Source: Haloarcula sp. CBA1127
Lineage (GTDB): Archaea; Halobacteriota; Halobacteria; Halobacteriales; Haloarculaceae
Assembly (NCBI RefSeq): GCF_001485575.1
Contig: NZ_BCNB01000006.1
Location: 1,736,001-1,800,000, forward strand
Length of the DNA: 64,000 nucleotides
Direction: 5' to 3'
Below the pieces are notes generated by a model. The model worked only from the letters and a program-made list of their open reading frames with translations, searched no databases and was not told where the DNA came from. How positions within the stretch are numbered: the first letter of the stretch is position 1; every line of letters starts with the position of its first letter. This document shows positions 1 through 9,385 of this stretch, one piece after another. Position numbers and translations under genes: made by a program.

Positions 1-64
1 CACAGCCGACGTTTCCGCCACACAGCACGCAATATATGGGGGACTTATCTGTAACCGTGCCCTG

Positions 65-83
65 GTTCCCAGTAACTGAGAAC
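65..83. promoter_or_regulatory. 19-bp imperfect palindrome upstream of multicopper oxidase
   Basis: The sequence GTTCCCAGTAACTGAGAAC has 8-bp arms that differ at one base (GTTCCCAG against GTTCTCAG). It ends about 65 bp before the ATG at 148. Nearly the same 19-mer occurs at 7780-7798 and a more diverged one at 7344-7362, each upstream of another gene of the copper/radical SAM block. An operator role is inferred from this recurrence. Confidence 0.55.
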
Positions 84-147
84 GGTTCTGCCGGCCTGAG
101 AACTGGCTTTGGGGGTTTATACTGTGGTGTCTTACCCCCAGTTGCTT

Positions 148-1299
148 ATGGAAGACCAGATCGGCGCACCCGGATCGGGCATCTCCCGTCGTGACTTCGT
201 GAAAGCCTCCGGCCTCGGTGGCACGGTCGCGCTTGCGGGCTGTACCGCCCCGGGTGAGGTTCCAACCGAAGAGTCAGTCGACGCCAGTACGACCCCAGCA
301 CAATCTGACGGGGACCTCCCGACCACGTCTCCCCCGGAAATCGTCAACGTCGACGAGCAGGGTGGCGAAGTGACGCTGTCCTCCGTTCCCGCCAAACACG
401 AGGCCCATCCCGGCAAATCGATGGGCGGCCCCGTCGAACTCCCGAAGGTGTGGGCGTTCAAAGCCGACGACGGCGAACCGAGCGTCCCCGGTCCGATTCT
501 CCGGACGACGGAGGGCGAGGACATGGAGGTCACCTTCGACAACACGGACGGCATGCGCCCGCACACGGTCCACTTCCACGCCGTCCAGAAGCAGTGGGAA
601 GACGACGGTGTCCCGACGACGACGGGCATCCGCATCGACCCCGGCGAGAAGCACACCTACACGATCCCCGCGAATGTGACGGGCACGCATCTCTACCACT
701 GCCACTACCAGACCCATCGTCACATCGACATGGGGATGTATGGTATCTTCCGCGTCGACCCGAAGGGGTACGAACCGGCCGACAAGGAGTACTTCATGAC
801 GCTGAAGGAGTGGGACTCCCGGCTGAACCAGCAGATGGCTGGCATGGACGCCAACTACGACGTTCGCAACCGCCGCCCCGATACGTTCACCGTCAACGGC
901 AAGTCGGCACCCCGGACGCTGCACCCCGAGGACGGCTCGCCGATCATCGTCGAGCAGGGCGACACGGTGCGTATCCACATGTGTAACAACGGGTACATGG
1001 ACCACCCGATGCACATCCACAACCACCGCTTCCAGGTGACCCACAAGGACGGCGGGAAGATTCCGGAAGCTGCCCGCCACGACCAGGACATCACCAGTAT
1101 CCCGCCCGCCGGACGGCACACGATCGAGTTCGAAGCCGACGCCGACCCCGGCATCTACCTCGCGCACTGTCACAAGGTCAGCCACGCGATGAACGGGACC
1201 GCGTACCCCGGTGGGATGATCACCGGTGTCGTCTACAAAGAGGCGATGGACACTGACATCTTCAAACAGCTGATGGACTACGCCGGCTACGAAGCGTAA
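148..1299 (+). CDS. Two-domain multicopper oxidase, Tat lipoprotein
   Basis: An exported copper oxidase of the laccase/copper-nitrite-reductase superfamily. The ATG at 148 is preferred over a TTG at 109 because it places a twin-arginine motif (SRRDFVK, residues 13-19) and a lipobox ending at Cys32 in the right positions for a Tat-exported lipoprotein. Two cupredoxin domains are visible. The first has His139, His142 and His144, then His184-Cys185-His186. The second has His286, His289 and His291, then His340-Cys341-His342 with His346 and Met348, a type 1 copper set paired with the trinuclear-type HxH/HCH pattern. At 383 residues it has the two-domain length rather than the three-domain laccase length. 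The substrate is not deducible from sequence; electron exchange with the nearby halocyanin is plausible. A palindromic site lies upstream at 65-83. Confidence 0.85.
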   Translation: MEDQIGAPGSGISRRDFVKASGLGGTVALAGCTAPGEVPTEESVDASTTPAQSDGDLPTTSPPEIVNVDEQGGEVTLSSVPAKHEAHPGKSMGGPVELPKVWAFKADDGEPSVPGPILRTTEGEDMEVTFDNTDGMRPHTVHFHAVQKQWEDDGVPTTTGIRIDPGEKHTYTIPANVTGTHLYHCHYQTHRHIDMGMYGIFRVDPKGYEPADKEYFMTLKEWDSRLNQQMAGMDANYDVRNRRPDTFTVNGKSAPRTLHPEDGSPIIVEQGDTVRIHMCNNGYMDHPMHIHNHRFQVTHKDGGKIPEAARHDQDITSIPPAGRHTIEFEADADPGIYLAHCHKVSHAMNGTAYPGGMITGVVYKEAMDTDIFKQLMDYAGYEA

Positions 1300-1558
1300 G
1301 ACGGCGACCCCGCGTGTCGATTCGCGTCGGAGCGGCTTTTAGTCGGCATCCAGTCCACAAGTGGAACTACGTTCCTGTCGAGGAGCAGAGGACAGTGCCG
1401 GTAGTAAACAAGATAGCGCTATATCAAAACCAGTATCCAGAGAAGACGAGAAACCCAGTGTCTCAAACAGCTGAGGGTTTCGGTGACATTCAATATCGGT
1501 ACGGTCCCGTTTCTCCGAGTGTGGGTTCGAAGATTTGGTGTGCTACCATGTACGCAGC
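1300..1558. other. Intergenic region, no gene seen
   Basis: The gap separates two convergent genes. An 85-codon open frame in it has no convincing codon bias or family resemblance. An inverted repeat (GAAACCC near 1450, GGGTTTC near 1475) could act in termination. Nothing else was recognised. Confidence 0.5.
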
Positions 1559-3799
1559 TTATGTATCGTGACCCGACGACCGACCCTCAGTAGCAGACGG
1601 GTGGTGCCCACCATCGGTTGCGGCCACTGACTCAGTTGTCGCCTCGGGCGGCGTTCCGGCCCCTGTGCCGGTGTTGAAATTCGACACTTGGTCGTGCAGT
1701 TCGTCAGCGAGCGCGGACATTTGCTGGACGGTATCAGCGGTCTCTGACAGAGACGCTGTCTGTTCTTCGGTCGCGGCCGATACGTTGCTCGCCTCGGCCG
1801 CGGTCTGCTGACTGACACTGGAAACTTCATCGACCATCGAGACGACCTCTTCGGAAGAGGCCGCTTGGTCGTCGGTGGCAGCGCTGATCTCTTGGATGCC
1901 GCTTTCGGCCTCCTGAACGGCGTTGGCGATCTCGTCGAACATCTTGATGGCGTCCCCGATCGTGTTAGACCCGCGTTCGACGCGGTCGCTCATCTGTTGC
2001 ATTCCATCGACGGTATCCGTCGTCGTCGCTTGCACTTCTTCAATACGCCGTTCGATCTCGGCAGTCGCCTCAGCGGCTTCCCCTGCTAGAGACTTGATTT
2101 CGCTTGCAACAACGCCAAAGCCTTCGCCCGCTTCGCCGGCACGGGCGGACTCGATCGATGCGTTCAGCGCCAGCATGTTCGTCTGTTCGGCGATATCGGT
2201 TATCAGCTCGACTACTTCGCCGATCTGGTCCATTTTCCTGTCGAGCGTTTCGACCTGTGTAACGGCCTCGTCGGCCTGGGACTCTATCGACTGGATCTCT
2301 TCGGTCGCCGCCGCCGCGTGCTCCCGACCAGTTTCACCGCGTTCGACGGCTGTGTTGGCAGTCGCAGCCACCTCTTCGGACGAGGACGCGATTTCCTCAA
2401 CCGTCGCGGACATATCGTTCATCTCGTCGGCCACCTCCTGAAGATTCTCGCTCTGGGTATCCGCACCACCAGAGATCTCTTCGACAGACGTCGCGACCTG
2501 TTCGCTGGCCTGCTTGATTTCTTCGGAGCTGCTCGCCACTTCCTCACTGGAGGTCGCAACGTCGTCTGCGATGCATTGCACACGTCCGACGCTCGTGTTC
2601 AACTGCCCGATTCCATCCGCAAGATCACCCAATGCGGCCCCGAATAGTCCCGGATAGTCCGTGTCGATAGTCTGGTTGAGTCGCCCCCTTTTCAGACCCT
2701 CGCTCGCAGCCGATATCTGCGTGAAACTCTCTGACAACTGGGTCGTCCCGGTCGCTAAGTCAGTGAGCACTTCACCGTACTGCCCGGGTCGATCCGTATC
2801 AACATCGCCATCAAGCACCCCCCGCTGGAGGGCGTCGCTCACACTCAGGATCTCGTTAAAGCTCTCTGCTAGCTCGTCGGCGCCCGCTTCGAGATCAGCG
2901 ACAGTCTCGCCGTACCGCCCGGGATAGCTAGATTCGAACTCCCACCCCAGGTCGCCCTGTCGTAGGCCGCTACTTGCGGTTCCAATCTGCGAGAAAACAC
3001 CCTGGAGATTTGCCTGCATCTCGGTGAACGCGTCGATCATCCGACTGAGTTCGTCGTCTTCGACGTGATCGTCAAGGTCGTTGTCAAGGGTGCCGTTACT
3101 GACAGCCTGTGCGGTCTCCGCCAACTGAGTGATCGGCGGAATGATCCGTCCGGCGACGAAGAGCCCGATAGCGATTGCAAGGGCGAACGCCCCGATAGTC
3201 AGTCCGATAAGTAACCACTGGACTGTCGCCGCAGTGCTATCTGCCGATGCGACTGCCGCCTCTTTATTTTCGAAGGCGAGTTCTTCAAGGGTATGCGCGT
3301 CGTCCCGCATAGCTGTTAACAGCGGGTCCAGTTCTGCCATTTTTTGCATAGCAAGTTCTGTTTCGCCGGCTTCTCTGGCATCAAACACCTCCTGGGCGAT
3401 GGCCGTGTACTCCTGATTTCTGGATTGCAGGTCAGTCAGAGCCTGCTGTTCTTGCTCGCTCAGCTCACTGTCATCCATCTGTTGTGCCCACTTCTCGAAG
3501 TTCGAGTTGGCTTTCTCAAAATCAGCTCTTGCACCGTCCTCACCGAGCATAGCCGCCTGGACCGCGATTTGTTGTTCCTCAACAGCCACCAACATCTCCA
3601 TGGACGCATCGATGTCATCAGCATCCGCAGAGATGACGTGGGCCTCAGCATCGACAACACCGACCGCCTGATACCCTACTGCCCCGGTAACGCCGACTAA
3701 CAGCGCCACAGTCACGAACGCCAAGATGAGTTTCGGCCGCAGGTCAAACCGGTCGAGTGTAATATTTTCTAACATACGCCGATGTCGATTGACATTCAT
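1559..3799 (-). CDS. Methyl-accepting chemotaxis transducer (Htr type)
   Basis: A membrane-bound signal transducer that would control CheA in the archaeal chemotaxis pathway. It has one membrane segment near residues 23-48, an extracellular helical ligand-binding region of about 140 residues (4HB-like), and a second membrane segment near 192-217. HAMP linkers follow, then a long coiled-coil signalling domain. The cytoplasmic hairpin tip is canonical, with the core [19 protein letters not shown] near residue 540. Repeated linkers containing the motif PG(Q/R/L)(Y/F)GE or a variant precede the signalling domain, as is common in haloarchaeal Htr proteins. The ligand is unknown. The gene stands alone and is divergent from the regulator at 4048. 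No che gene is near, so it must use a CheA encoded elsewhere. Confidence 0.93.
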   Translation of the reverse strand: MNVNRHRRMLENITLDRFDLRPKLILAFVTVALLVGVTGAVGYQAVGVVDAEAHVISADADDIDASMEMLVAVEEQQIAVQAAMLGEDGARADFEKANSNFEKWAQQMDDSELSEQEQQALTDLQSRNQEYTAIAQEVFDAREAGETELAMQKMAELDPLLTAMRDDAHTLEELAFENKEAAVASADSTAATVQWLLIGLTIGAFALAIAIGLFVAGRIIPPITQLAETAQAVSNGTLDNDLDDHVEDDELSRMIDAFTEMQANLQGVFSQIGTASSGLRQGDLGWEFESSYPGRYGETVADLEAGADELAESFNEILSVSDALQRGVLDGDVDTDRPGQYGEVLTDLATGTTQLSESFTQISAASEGLKRGRLNQTIDTDYPGLFGAALGDLADGIGQLNTSVGRVQCIADDVATSSEEVASSSEEIKQASEQVATSVEEISGGADTQSENLQEVADEMNDMSATVEEIASSSEEVAATANTAVERGETGREHAAAATEEIQSIESQADEAVTQVETLDRKMDQIGEVVELITDIAEQTNMLALNASIESARAGEAGEGFGVVASEIKSLAGEAAEATAEIERRIEEVQATTTDTVDGMQQMSDRVERGSNTIGDAIKMFDEIANAVQEAESGIQEISAATDDQAASSEEVVSMVDEVSSVSQQTAAEASNVSAATEEQTASLSETADTVQQMSALADELHDQVSNFNTGTGAGTPPEATTESVAATDGGHHPSATEGRSSGHDT

Positions 3800-3830
3800 A
3801 ATAATCTTTAACTCTAGATAGTAGTATGAG

Positions 3831-3844
3831 TATCAATATTGATA
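3831..3844. promoter_or_regulatory. Perfect 14-bp palindrome in divergent promoter region
   Basis: TATCAATATTGATA is a perfect palindrome 32 bp upstream of the transducer start at 3799, in the region shared with the divergent regulator gene at 4048. It is AT-rich and could include promoter elements. An operator role is inferred from symmetry and position only. Confidence 0.4.
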
Positions 3845-4047
3845 ACACAGGCCTGTGTCATCCGACTCTGGGTCTGACCTGCGAAGGCGGGAACGGAGGC
3901 GTTCGCCGCTCCGACGTGGCCGAAGTTCGATGACACGCAATATCCGCTACAAGGCCTGAGACAGGCCACAGCGCGCATTTCGAAATTTTACTACGGCTCC
4001 GATAGCCGATGTATTATTTATACCTGGGTGACTAATTCAAATGTGAG

Positions 4048-6366
4048 ATGGCCGACAAGCACAGCGGCGACAAAGATAATAACTGGGACCAGAGAACGCT
4101 TCAGGAGCGGATAAAAGCGTTCGAGGCACTCAAGCGGGCCATTGATCTTTTTACGAACCTCTCCACTGCCGTTGACGACAGTATCCGGACGTACGTTACT
4201 GAACTGCCACAGTGGTTCCAGTATCCGTCGAACACAGCGGTCAAAATCCGGGTTGGAGACGACGTGTTTGAAACCGACGGCTTCCAGCCGACTACTGACT
4301 CGCTGACGACAGCGGCGCGTACGCGTACTGGAACGGATATCTCGATAACGGTCGTCCGCACAGACCGGCGGTCCGATACGGGCCAGCAGGCGTGGCGCGA
4401 GAGCGAGCGAGAGCTCATTAAGACTGTCTTATCTCTCATCAGGTCTGAAATCGAACGGTGGGAGGTAGACAGCCTGAAGCGTGTGTCGGATGGCGTTGTT
4501 GTACTCGACAGCGGTCACCGGTACACATATCTGGACCAACAGGCTGAACAGCTTCTCGGCCAGGACATGGAAGAACTACGCGGTGAATACATCTGGGATG
4601 GCTTCCCCGAGGCAGCAGAGACTGTCGCCGAGGAGATAATTCAGACCGCAATTGAGACACAGTCACCGAAATTTTTCGAACAGTACCACTCCCAGCAAGA
4701 TCAGTGGGTCGAGGCACAGGTTTACCCGAGCGAAAGCCACACCATCATCGTATTCAGGGACATTACTGACGCGAAAATAGCCGAACACAAAATCGACCGC
4801 GTACTGGAGACGACCCCTGTTGGGATCGTCCTTCTGGACGCTGAGGGTACTATCACTCGTGTAAACTCTCGGGCTGAAGAGTTGCTTGGCGTGTCCAGAC
4901 GCAAGGTGGATAGAAAGGGGTACGACGACCCCGACTGGGACATCTGGGACGAAGCGGGCAATCCAATCCCAGACGAGGACCATCCGGTCACCCGTGTCCG
5001 CCGCACCGGCGAGACGATCCAGGGGTTCACTCACGGGATCACACTTCAGGACGGCTCCGAACGGTGGCTATCGAGCAACGTTGCGCCAGTCAAGCGCGTG
5101 GACGGATCGATTGAACAAATCATCGTTGCACTGGAAGACATCACCGTTCCCAAACGCCTTGAGCAACTTATCAAGACGCTACGGCCAGCAGACGAGGTTC
5201 TCAACAATGCATCAACAGCCGAAGAAATCAAACAGGCTCTTTGTGAGCTATTGACGGAAACGCGGGAATACCAGTACGCACGGATCAGTGAGCACATCCC
5301 GGGCACAGCGCTAACCAAATCGGATCTTCAGGAGCGGTCGAAAGATGTCGCTGCCAGCAACTCAGTAACGCTACCAATCCAATCCCAGAGAGAGTTCACT
5401 CCAGCAGAGGCCGCTGTTGAAACAGGTGACATACAGGTAGTTACGAGGAACCAAACTGACACACAGTTCGAGCAGTGGCGGGCATACACACTGGACAAAG
5501 GGTTTCAGGGCGGCGCTATCGTTCCGCTCAAACACAGGAGCCGCGTTTATGGGCTGCTCGTGTTATATACGGATCGTGGAGAGTCGTTCGGTGGCCGCGA
5601 GCAGACGCTCCTGACGACGTTCGGTGACAGGGTTGGGCAAGTCCTGTACTCACTAGCGACGGAGCGCATTCTCCATGCCGACAAAGTGGCTGTGCTCACG
5701 TTCGAGAGTACTGACTCAGCATCGTTCTTCATCGCCGCTTCTGAACAACTGAACTGTACAATCGAGATCATCGATACGGTTCCGGTGGCAGATGAAATGC
5801 TGGTCCACTATGCGTCCGTTGCGGGGGCGTCGTTGGATGCCCTCAGTGATATCGCGGAGACTGCGGACTGGGATGCCCCGTTACGAAAGATCCGCCACAC
5901 TGAGGATCCACCCGGCGGAGAAATCGAAATCGGACTGCAACGGCAGTCCCTAGCACAGACACTCGTTGTAGCGGGTGCAGTCGTCACAAGGGATGTGGTA
6001 ACTGATGGTCGCGCGGAAGTTGTCTGTGAGGTGCCACTGGGTAATGATATTGGAGCGCTGGTAACACGTTTGCAAGACTCGTTCCCCGAAACGACGCTCA
6101 AGTCGAAGCGTGAGTACACTCCCGCAACGGAGCCGAATGCACACGCAGTTGGTCGGGTGCTGGGAGATATCTTCGAAGACGAGCTCACAGATCGCCAGCA
6201 ACAGGTCCTGCGAGCCGCGATGTATGGTGGGTACTTCGAGTCGCCGCGACGAAGTACGGCAACCGAGATCGCCGGCGCACTGTCGCTGACCCAATCGACG
6301 TTCTCGTATCATCTACGAAACGCCCAGCAGACACTCTTTGCGCGACTGTTTGACCGGTCACATTGA
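4048..6366 (+). CDS. PAS/GAF sensor with C-terminal HTH_10 domain (bacterio-opsin activator-like)
   Basis: A cytoplasmic one-component sensor-regulator. An N-terminal region of about 120 residues senses an unknown input. PAS-like modules follow near residues 140-250 and 255-380. A GAF-like domain sits near 385-550, and the Bat-associated region follows. The C-terminus holds the HTH_10 DNA-binding domain, recognised by LTDRQQQVLRAAMYGGYFE near residue 713 and the helix-turn-helix around SLTQSTFSYHLRNA. The length of 772 residues is normal for this haloarchaeal class. It lies between the multicopper oxidase and halocyanin genes, so it is a candidate regulator of the copper block, but the sequence does not prove this. 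Inputs such as light, redox or oxygen cannot be told apart here. Confidence 0.85.
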   Translation: MADKHSGDKDNNWDQRTLQERIKAFEALKRAIDLFTNLSTAVDDSIRTYVTELPQWFQYPSNTAVKIRVGDDVFETDGFQPTTDSLTTAARTRTGTDISITVVRTDRRSDTGQQAWRESERELIKTVLSLIRSEIERWEVDSLKRVSDGVVVLDSGHRYTYLDQQAEQLLGQDMEELRGEYIWDGFPEAAETVAEEIIQTAIETQSPKFFEQYHSQQDQWVEAQVYPSESHTIIVFRDITDAKIAEHKIDRVLETTPVGIVLLDAEGTITRVNSRAEELLGVSRRKVDRKGYDDPDWDIWDEAGNPIPDEDHPVTRVRRTGETIQGFTHGITLQDGSERWLSSNVAPVKRVDGSIEQIIVALEDITVPKRLEQLIKTLRPADEVLNNASTAEEIKQALCELLTETREYQYARISEHIPGTALTKSDLQERSKDVAASNSVTLPIQSQREFTPAEAAVETGDIQVVTRNQTDTQFEQWRAYTLDKGFQGGAIVPLKHRSRVYGLLVLYTDRGESFGGREQTLLTTFGDRVGQVLYSLATERILHADKVAVLTFESTDSASFFIAASEQLNCTIEIIDTVPVADEMLVHYASVAGASLDALSDIAETADWDAPLRKIRHTEDPPGGEIEIGLQRQSLAQTLVVAGAVVTRDVVTDGRAEVVCEVPLGNDIGALVTRLQDSFPETTLKSKREYTPATEPNAHAVGRVLGDIFEDELTDRQQQVLRAAMYGGYFESPRRSTATEIAGALSLTQSTFSYHLRNAQQTLFARLFDRSH

Positions 6367-6672
6367 TACTAAACGGCCTGACCGGGCCACAATGGCCCCA
6401 GACGTTGATACTAACGTCCGGCCTCCCAGCGGTCCATAGGACACTTTTTCATGAGACCCTGTTGCCCCGGTGTTTGGTCATACTGGTCCGTTGTAAAGCG
6501 GCTGAGTGAGCGTTCGTGTCCCGGCCGCGCCGGCAGTCGTCGGAATTTAGCTCCTGCCCTGAGTTGGGAGCGAGTGTTCGCAAGGCACGGGCACCATCGC
6601 TCCGGCAGTAGGATGCTGCGTTCAAGAAAACGTCGAACGGGCGTGTCGTTCAGCCCGACAGCTGAGATGGCG
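6367..6672. other. Intergenic region with direct repeat and small hairpin
   Basis: Just after the regulator stop codon, TTGATACTAA occurs twice (6363-6372 and 6405-6414). Between the copies is a hairpin with GGGCC/GGCCC arms (6384-6398) that may help terminate transcription. The rest shows no convincing gene. Confidence 0.4.
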
Positions 6673-7254
6673 TTATCGGACGATGACGCTGCCTTTCATC
6701 CCGAGTGCCTTGTGGGGCGTGCAGTAGTAGTTGTACACGCCAGTTTCCTCGAAGGTGTACTCGAACTTGACGCCCGTTCCGCTGGCTGACGACCCGGAAT
6801 TGAACGTTTCGTCTTCCGCCACGACGTTGTGTGCGGCACCCTTTCCGGTCCACTCCCACTGCACCGTCGTCCCGGTCGATATTTCGATTGCGGCCGGAGC
6901 GTACGCGAAGTTTCCGTTGTTCCCTGATGCGCCGACATCCACCGTGACGAAGTCTTGATCGGTTGCGTCGGTCACGCTGCCGTCGAAGTTACTCGTGTCG
7001 CTGAGATACGATGACACTGACGATGGGACGTCCCCGCTCCCAGACGCCGCAGCCTCCGTTTCCGCAGCGGTCGCCGTCTCCGTTGGCGCGGCCGTCTCCG
7101 TACTGGCATCCGCCTCGGTTTCGGCGCTCGGTGACTGCTCACCCCCACTTGAGGTTGTCCCAAGTGCGGCACACCCAGCGATAGATGCCCCTGCAACCAC
7201 TGTGCCGATACTCGCGATAAACCGACGTCTGTCAAGATCGTCTGTGTTAGTCAT
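6673..7254 (-). CDS. Halocyanin-type blue copper protein, Tat lipoprotein
   Basis: A small membrane-anchored electron carrier on the outer face of the membrane. The N-terminus has a twin-arginine motif (DRRRF, residues 8-12) and a lipobox ending at Cys28. A linker rich in Thr, Ala and Glu follows (about residues 35-75). The C-terminal cupredoxin domain carries all four type 1 copper ligands: His142 (AAHNVV), Cys178, His181 and Met186 (CTPHKALGM). At 193 residues it is a normal single-domain halocyanin. Its partners are probably respiratory or nitrogen-oxide enzymes; the multicopper oxidase at 148-1299 is the nearest candidate. A diverged copy of the block's palindrome lies about 90 bp upstream of the start. 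Confidence 0.93.
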   Translation of the reverse strand: MTNTDDLDRRRFIASIGTVVAGASIAGCAALGTTSSGGEQSPSAETEADASTETAAPTETATAAETEAAASGSGDVPSSVSSYLSDTSNFDGSVTDATDQDFVTVDVGASGNNGNFAYAPAAIEISTGTTVQWEWTGKGAAHNVVAEDETFNSGSSASGTGVKFEYTFEETGVYNYYCTPHKALGMKGSVIVR

Positions 7255-7343
7255 AGGTATTCAGTTGCGTTCCGCTCAACACGTCACACGACCATCTCGG
7301 TCACGAGTGAGTGAATATGTTCGGGGCCATAATAACCGCGTGT

Positions 7344-7362
7344 GTTCCCAAGAGCTGATAAC
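7344..7362. promoter_or_regulatory. Diverged copy of the 19-bp palindrome upstream of halocyanin
   Basis: GTTCCCAAGAGCTGATAAC matches the copy at 65-83 at 15 of 19 positions and keeps both half-sites. It lies 90 bp from the halocyanin start at 7254. The weaker match makes this the least certain of the three sites. Confidence 0.4.
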
Positions 7363-7385
7363 GGGCTGGGTTACTGAAACCACGT

Positions 7386-7646
7386 GTGTCTACTTCCGGA
7401 CAGGGATGTCCGTGTTCGGCAGGTGCAAGCTCCTGTAGCCACCGACACCGCGCGGATGCAGGTCACGCTTTCGTTTGCCCCAACGCGTTTGCGGACCTCA
7501 CTGCCGTCGAAGCCGTCTATCGGAGTGCGGCGGAGTCCGCAAAACGGGAGACTTTCCACCTGTCGTACTGGCCGGTCTTGGACGACCCGACCGTCGAGCG
7601 AGCGGATGAGAGTGCGACACGCGTCCGGCAGGATATCGACACCTAG
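7386..7646 (+). pseudogene. Possible remnant of a small protein gene
   Basis: This frame has no upstream context. From about residue 25 to the stop its codon choice and composition resemble a real haloarchaeal protein (mixed helical sequence with CPNAFADLTAVEAVYRSAA and HLSYWPVLDDP). The first 25 residues look non-coding. It may be the surviving 3' end of a truncated gene. No family was recognised. It sits between halocyanin and the radical SAM pair. Confidence 0.3.
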
Positions 7647-7779
7647 ACTCCGTGCCGCAAGCCCTCCGAGCGAGTGGCGGCCTGATCGTAACAGTCCAGT
7701 CTCATACGCCGGCTCGCAGACCCCGGTCGGATGGCGATAGTAGTGTTTCCGATCGTCCTGAAACGCCACCGTTCGGGTA

Positions 7780-7798
7780 GTTCCCAGTAGCTGAGAAC
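7780..7798. promoter_or_regulatory. 19-bp imperfect palindrome upstream of radical SAM pair
   Basis: GTTCCCAGTAGCTGAGAAC differs from the site at 65-83 at one position. It ends 40 bp before the ATG at 7839, which fits an operator or activator site next to the promoter. A shared regulator for the copper oxidase and radical SAM genes is inferred. Confidence 0.55.
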
Positions 7799-7838
7799 AC
7801 GCTAGTCCCGTTTTTCTTGGGGAGTCTAACAGGGGAAT

Positions 7839-8153
7839 ATGGAAGAGTTCGACCACGAGGTAGACGCCCCGCGCGGCGCGACAAGTCGCGAGTGGGAGGT
7901 GTTCGTCCGCGAGGACACGGCCGACCCGCTCACTCACGTCGGCAGTGTCAGCGCGCCGTCCGCCGACATCGCCAGAGAGCAGGCCGCGTCGCTGTTCGCT
8001 CGTACGGCCGTCACACTGTGGTTGTGTCCCGCCGACGAGACGCACCGCTACCAGACGGATGCTGCGACACTCGGAACGGGGAAAGCGGGGGACGACGCCA
8101 CTATGAGCGTCGACGAGATGGAATCGGAGACGCTCCGGGGTGAGAACCGATGA
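7839..8153 (+). CDS. Small radical SAM-partnered protein
   Basis: A 104-residue acidic cytoplasmic protein whose stop overlaps the start of the radical SAM gene (ATGA at 8150-8153), so the two are translationally coupled. It has one compact domain (about residues 16-75, including REWEVFVRED near the start and LWLCPADETHRY near the end) and a disordered acidic tail. From memory it resembles the small haloarchaeal family described as a radical SAM partner (Htur_1727 type). It could be a chaperone, substrate-delivery subunit or substrate. It lacks the obvious leader/core layout of a peptide precursor. Confidence 0.7.
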   Translation: MEEFDHEVDAPRGATSREWEVFVREDTADPLTHVGSVSAPSADIAREQAASLFARTAVTLWLCPADETHRYQTDAATLGTGKAGDDATMSVDEMESETLRGENR

Positions 8154-9385
8154 TCTCGGTCTCGAAACTGCTCTGTGACCTCGACGCTGAGGGGGACGGT
8201 CTCCGGTACGACGCGGCAAACGAGTCGACCAAACGCCAGATCAGGGACGAAAAGCAGCGCCGGCCCGTCGTCGTCTGGAACGTCACCAAACAGTGCAACC
8301 TCTACTGCGACCACTGCTACGCCGCCGCCGACACCGAAATTGCCGACGGCGAACTCTCGACGGCCGAGGGGAAGGCACTGCTCGAAGACTTAGCTGACTA
8401 CGGCGCGCCGGTGGTACTGTTCTCCGGCGGCGAGCCGCTCGTCCGGCAGGACCTCGAAGAACTGGTCGCCTACGCGAACGAGGTCGGCGTCCGACCGGTG
8501 CTTTCGACCAACGGGACGCTCATCACCGAGGAACGCGCCAAGTCGCTCAAGGATGCCGGGCTGAAATACGCTGGCGTCTCCGTCGACGGCCTGCCGGAGC
8601 GAAACGACGACTTCCGCGGGGTTGACGGCGCGTTCGAGGGCGCAGTTCAGGGAATCGAGAACTGCCTCGACGCAGGACTGAAGACCGGCCTCCGGTACAC
8701 CATCACCGAGCGAAACGCCGCGGATCTTGAGGGCGTCGTCGACCTGCTGACCGACGTGGGCGTGGACCGCTTCTGCTTCTACCATCTGGATTACGGCGGC
8801 CGCGGGACCGAGATTGTCGACGCCGACCTCACACCCGAGGACCGCCGGCAGGCGGTGAAACGAGTCTGTGATATGACCCGCGAGTACCACGACCGCGGGG
8901 AGGAAATCGAGACGCTACTGGTCGGGAACTACGCCGACGCGGCCTACCTCGTCGAGTACGCTCGCGAGCACATGAGCGACGCGCAGGCAAAGCGGGTGTA
9001 CGAGTACCTGCAGGTCAACGGCGGGGACCCGACTGGCGAACGGGTCGCCGACGTGGACTATCAGGGTAACGTCCACCTCACGCAGTTCTGGCAGGGCTAC
9101 TCGCTGGGGAACGTTCGGGACCGCTCGTTCGGCGCTATCTGGGAGGACGAGTCGAACCCGCTGCTTTCGGCGCTTCGGAACCGCGAAGAGCATCTCACGG
9201 GGAAATGTGCCGACTGCCGCTACGCCGGGGTCTGTCGCGGGGCGTCCCGACTCCGGGCGCTCACCGTCGAAGACGACCTGTTCGCCCCGGACCCGCAGTG
9301 TTATCTAGAAGACACTGAGGTCCACGGGCCGGTGCCGTTTGACACCGGTGAGAACTCGGTGGCGGGCGGGAGTTCGGCCGACTGA
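8150..9385 (+). CDS. Radical SAM/SPASM protein of NirJ/AhbC/AhbD type
   Basis: A cytoplasmic iron-sulfur enzyme using S-adenosylmethionine to form a radical. The cluster motif CNLYCDHC (Cys49, Cys53, Cys56) and a GGEP motif (FSGGEPL) identify the radical SAM core. The C-terminal SPASM region holds CADCRYAGVC and a final DPQCY. The stretch QFWQGYSLGNVRDRSF near residues 307-322 and the SPASM layout resemble NirJ and the heme-pathway enzymes AhbC and AhbD. A role in heme or heme d1 modification is thus plausible, but peptide maturation cannot be excluded. Translation is coupled to the small partner upstream, and the pair lies near two copper redox proteins. The length of 411 residues is usual for this class. 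Confidence 0.85.
   Translation: MISVSKLLCDLDAEGDGLRYDAANESTKRQIRDEKQRRPVVVWNVTKQCNLYCDHCYAAADTEIADGELSTAEGKALLEDLADYGAPVVLFSGGEPLVRQDLEELVAYANEVGVRPVLSTNGTLITEERAKSLKDAGLKYAGVSVDGLPERNDDFRGVDGAFEGAVQGIENCLDAGLKTGLRYTITERNAADLEGVVDLLTDVGVDRFCFYHLDYGGRGTEIVDADLTPEDRRQAVKRVCDMTREYHDRGEEIETLLVGNYADAAYLVEYAREHMSDAQAKRVYEYLQVNGGDPTGERVADVDYQGNVHLTQFWQGYSLGNVRDRSFGAIWEDESNPLLSALRNREEHLTGKCADCRYAGVCRGASRLRALTVEDDLFAPDPQCYLEDTEVHGPVPFDTGENSVAGGSSAD

Noticed and set aside
1314..1571. An 85-codon frame after the multicopper oxidase
   Set aside because: Codon use and composition do not fit this genome and it runs into the chemotaxis gene on the other strand.
6451..6789. A 112-codon frame upstream of halocyanin
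   Set aside because: It overlaps the halocyanin C-terminus antisense and lacks coding character.
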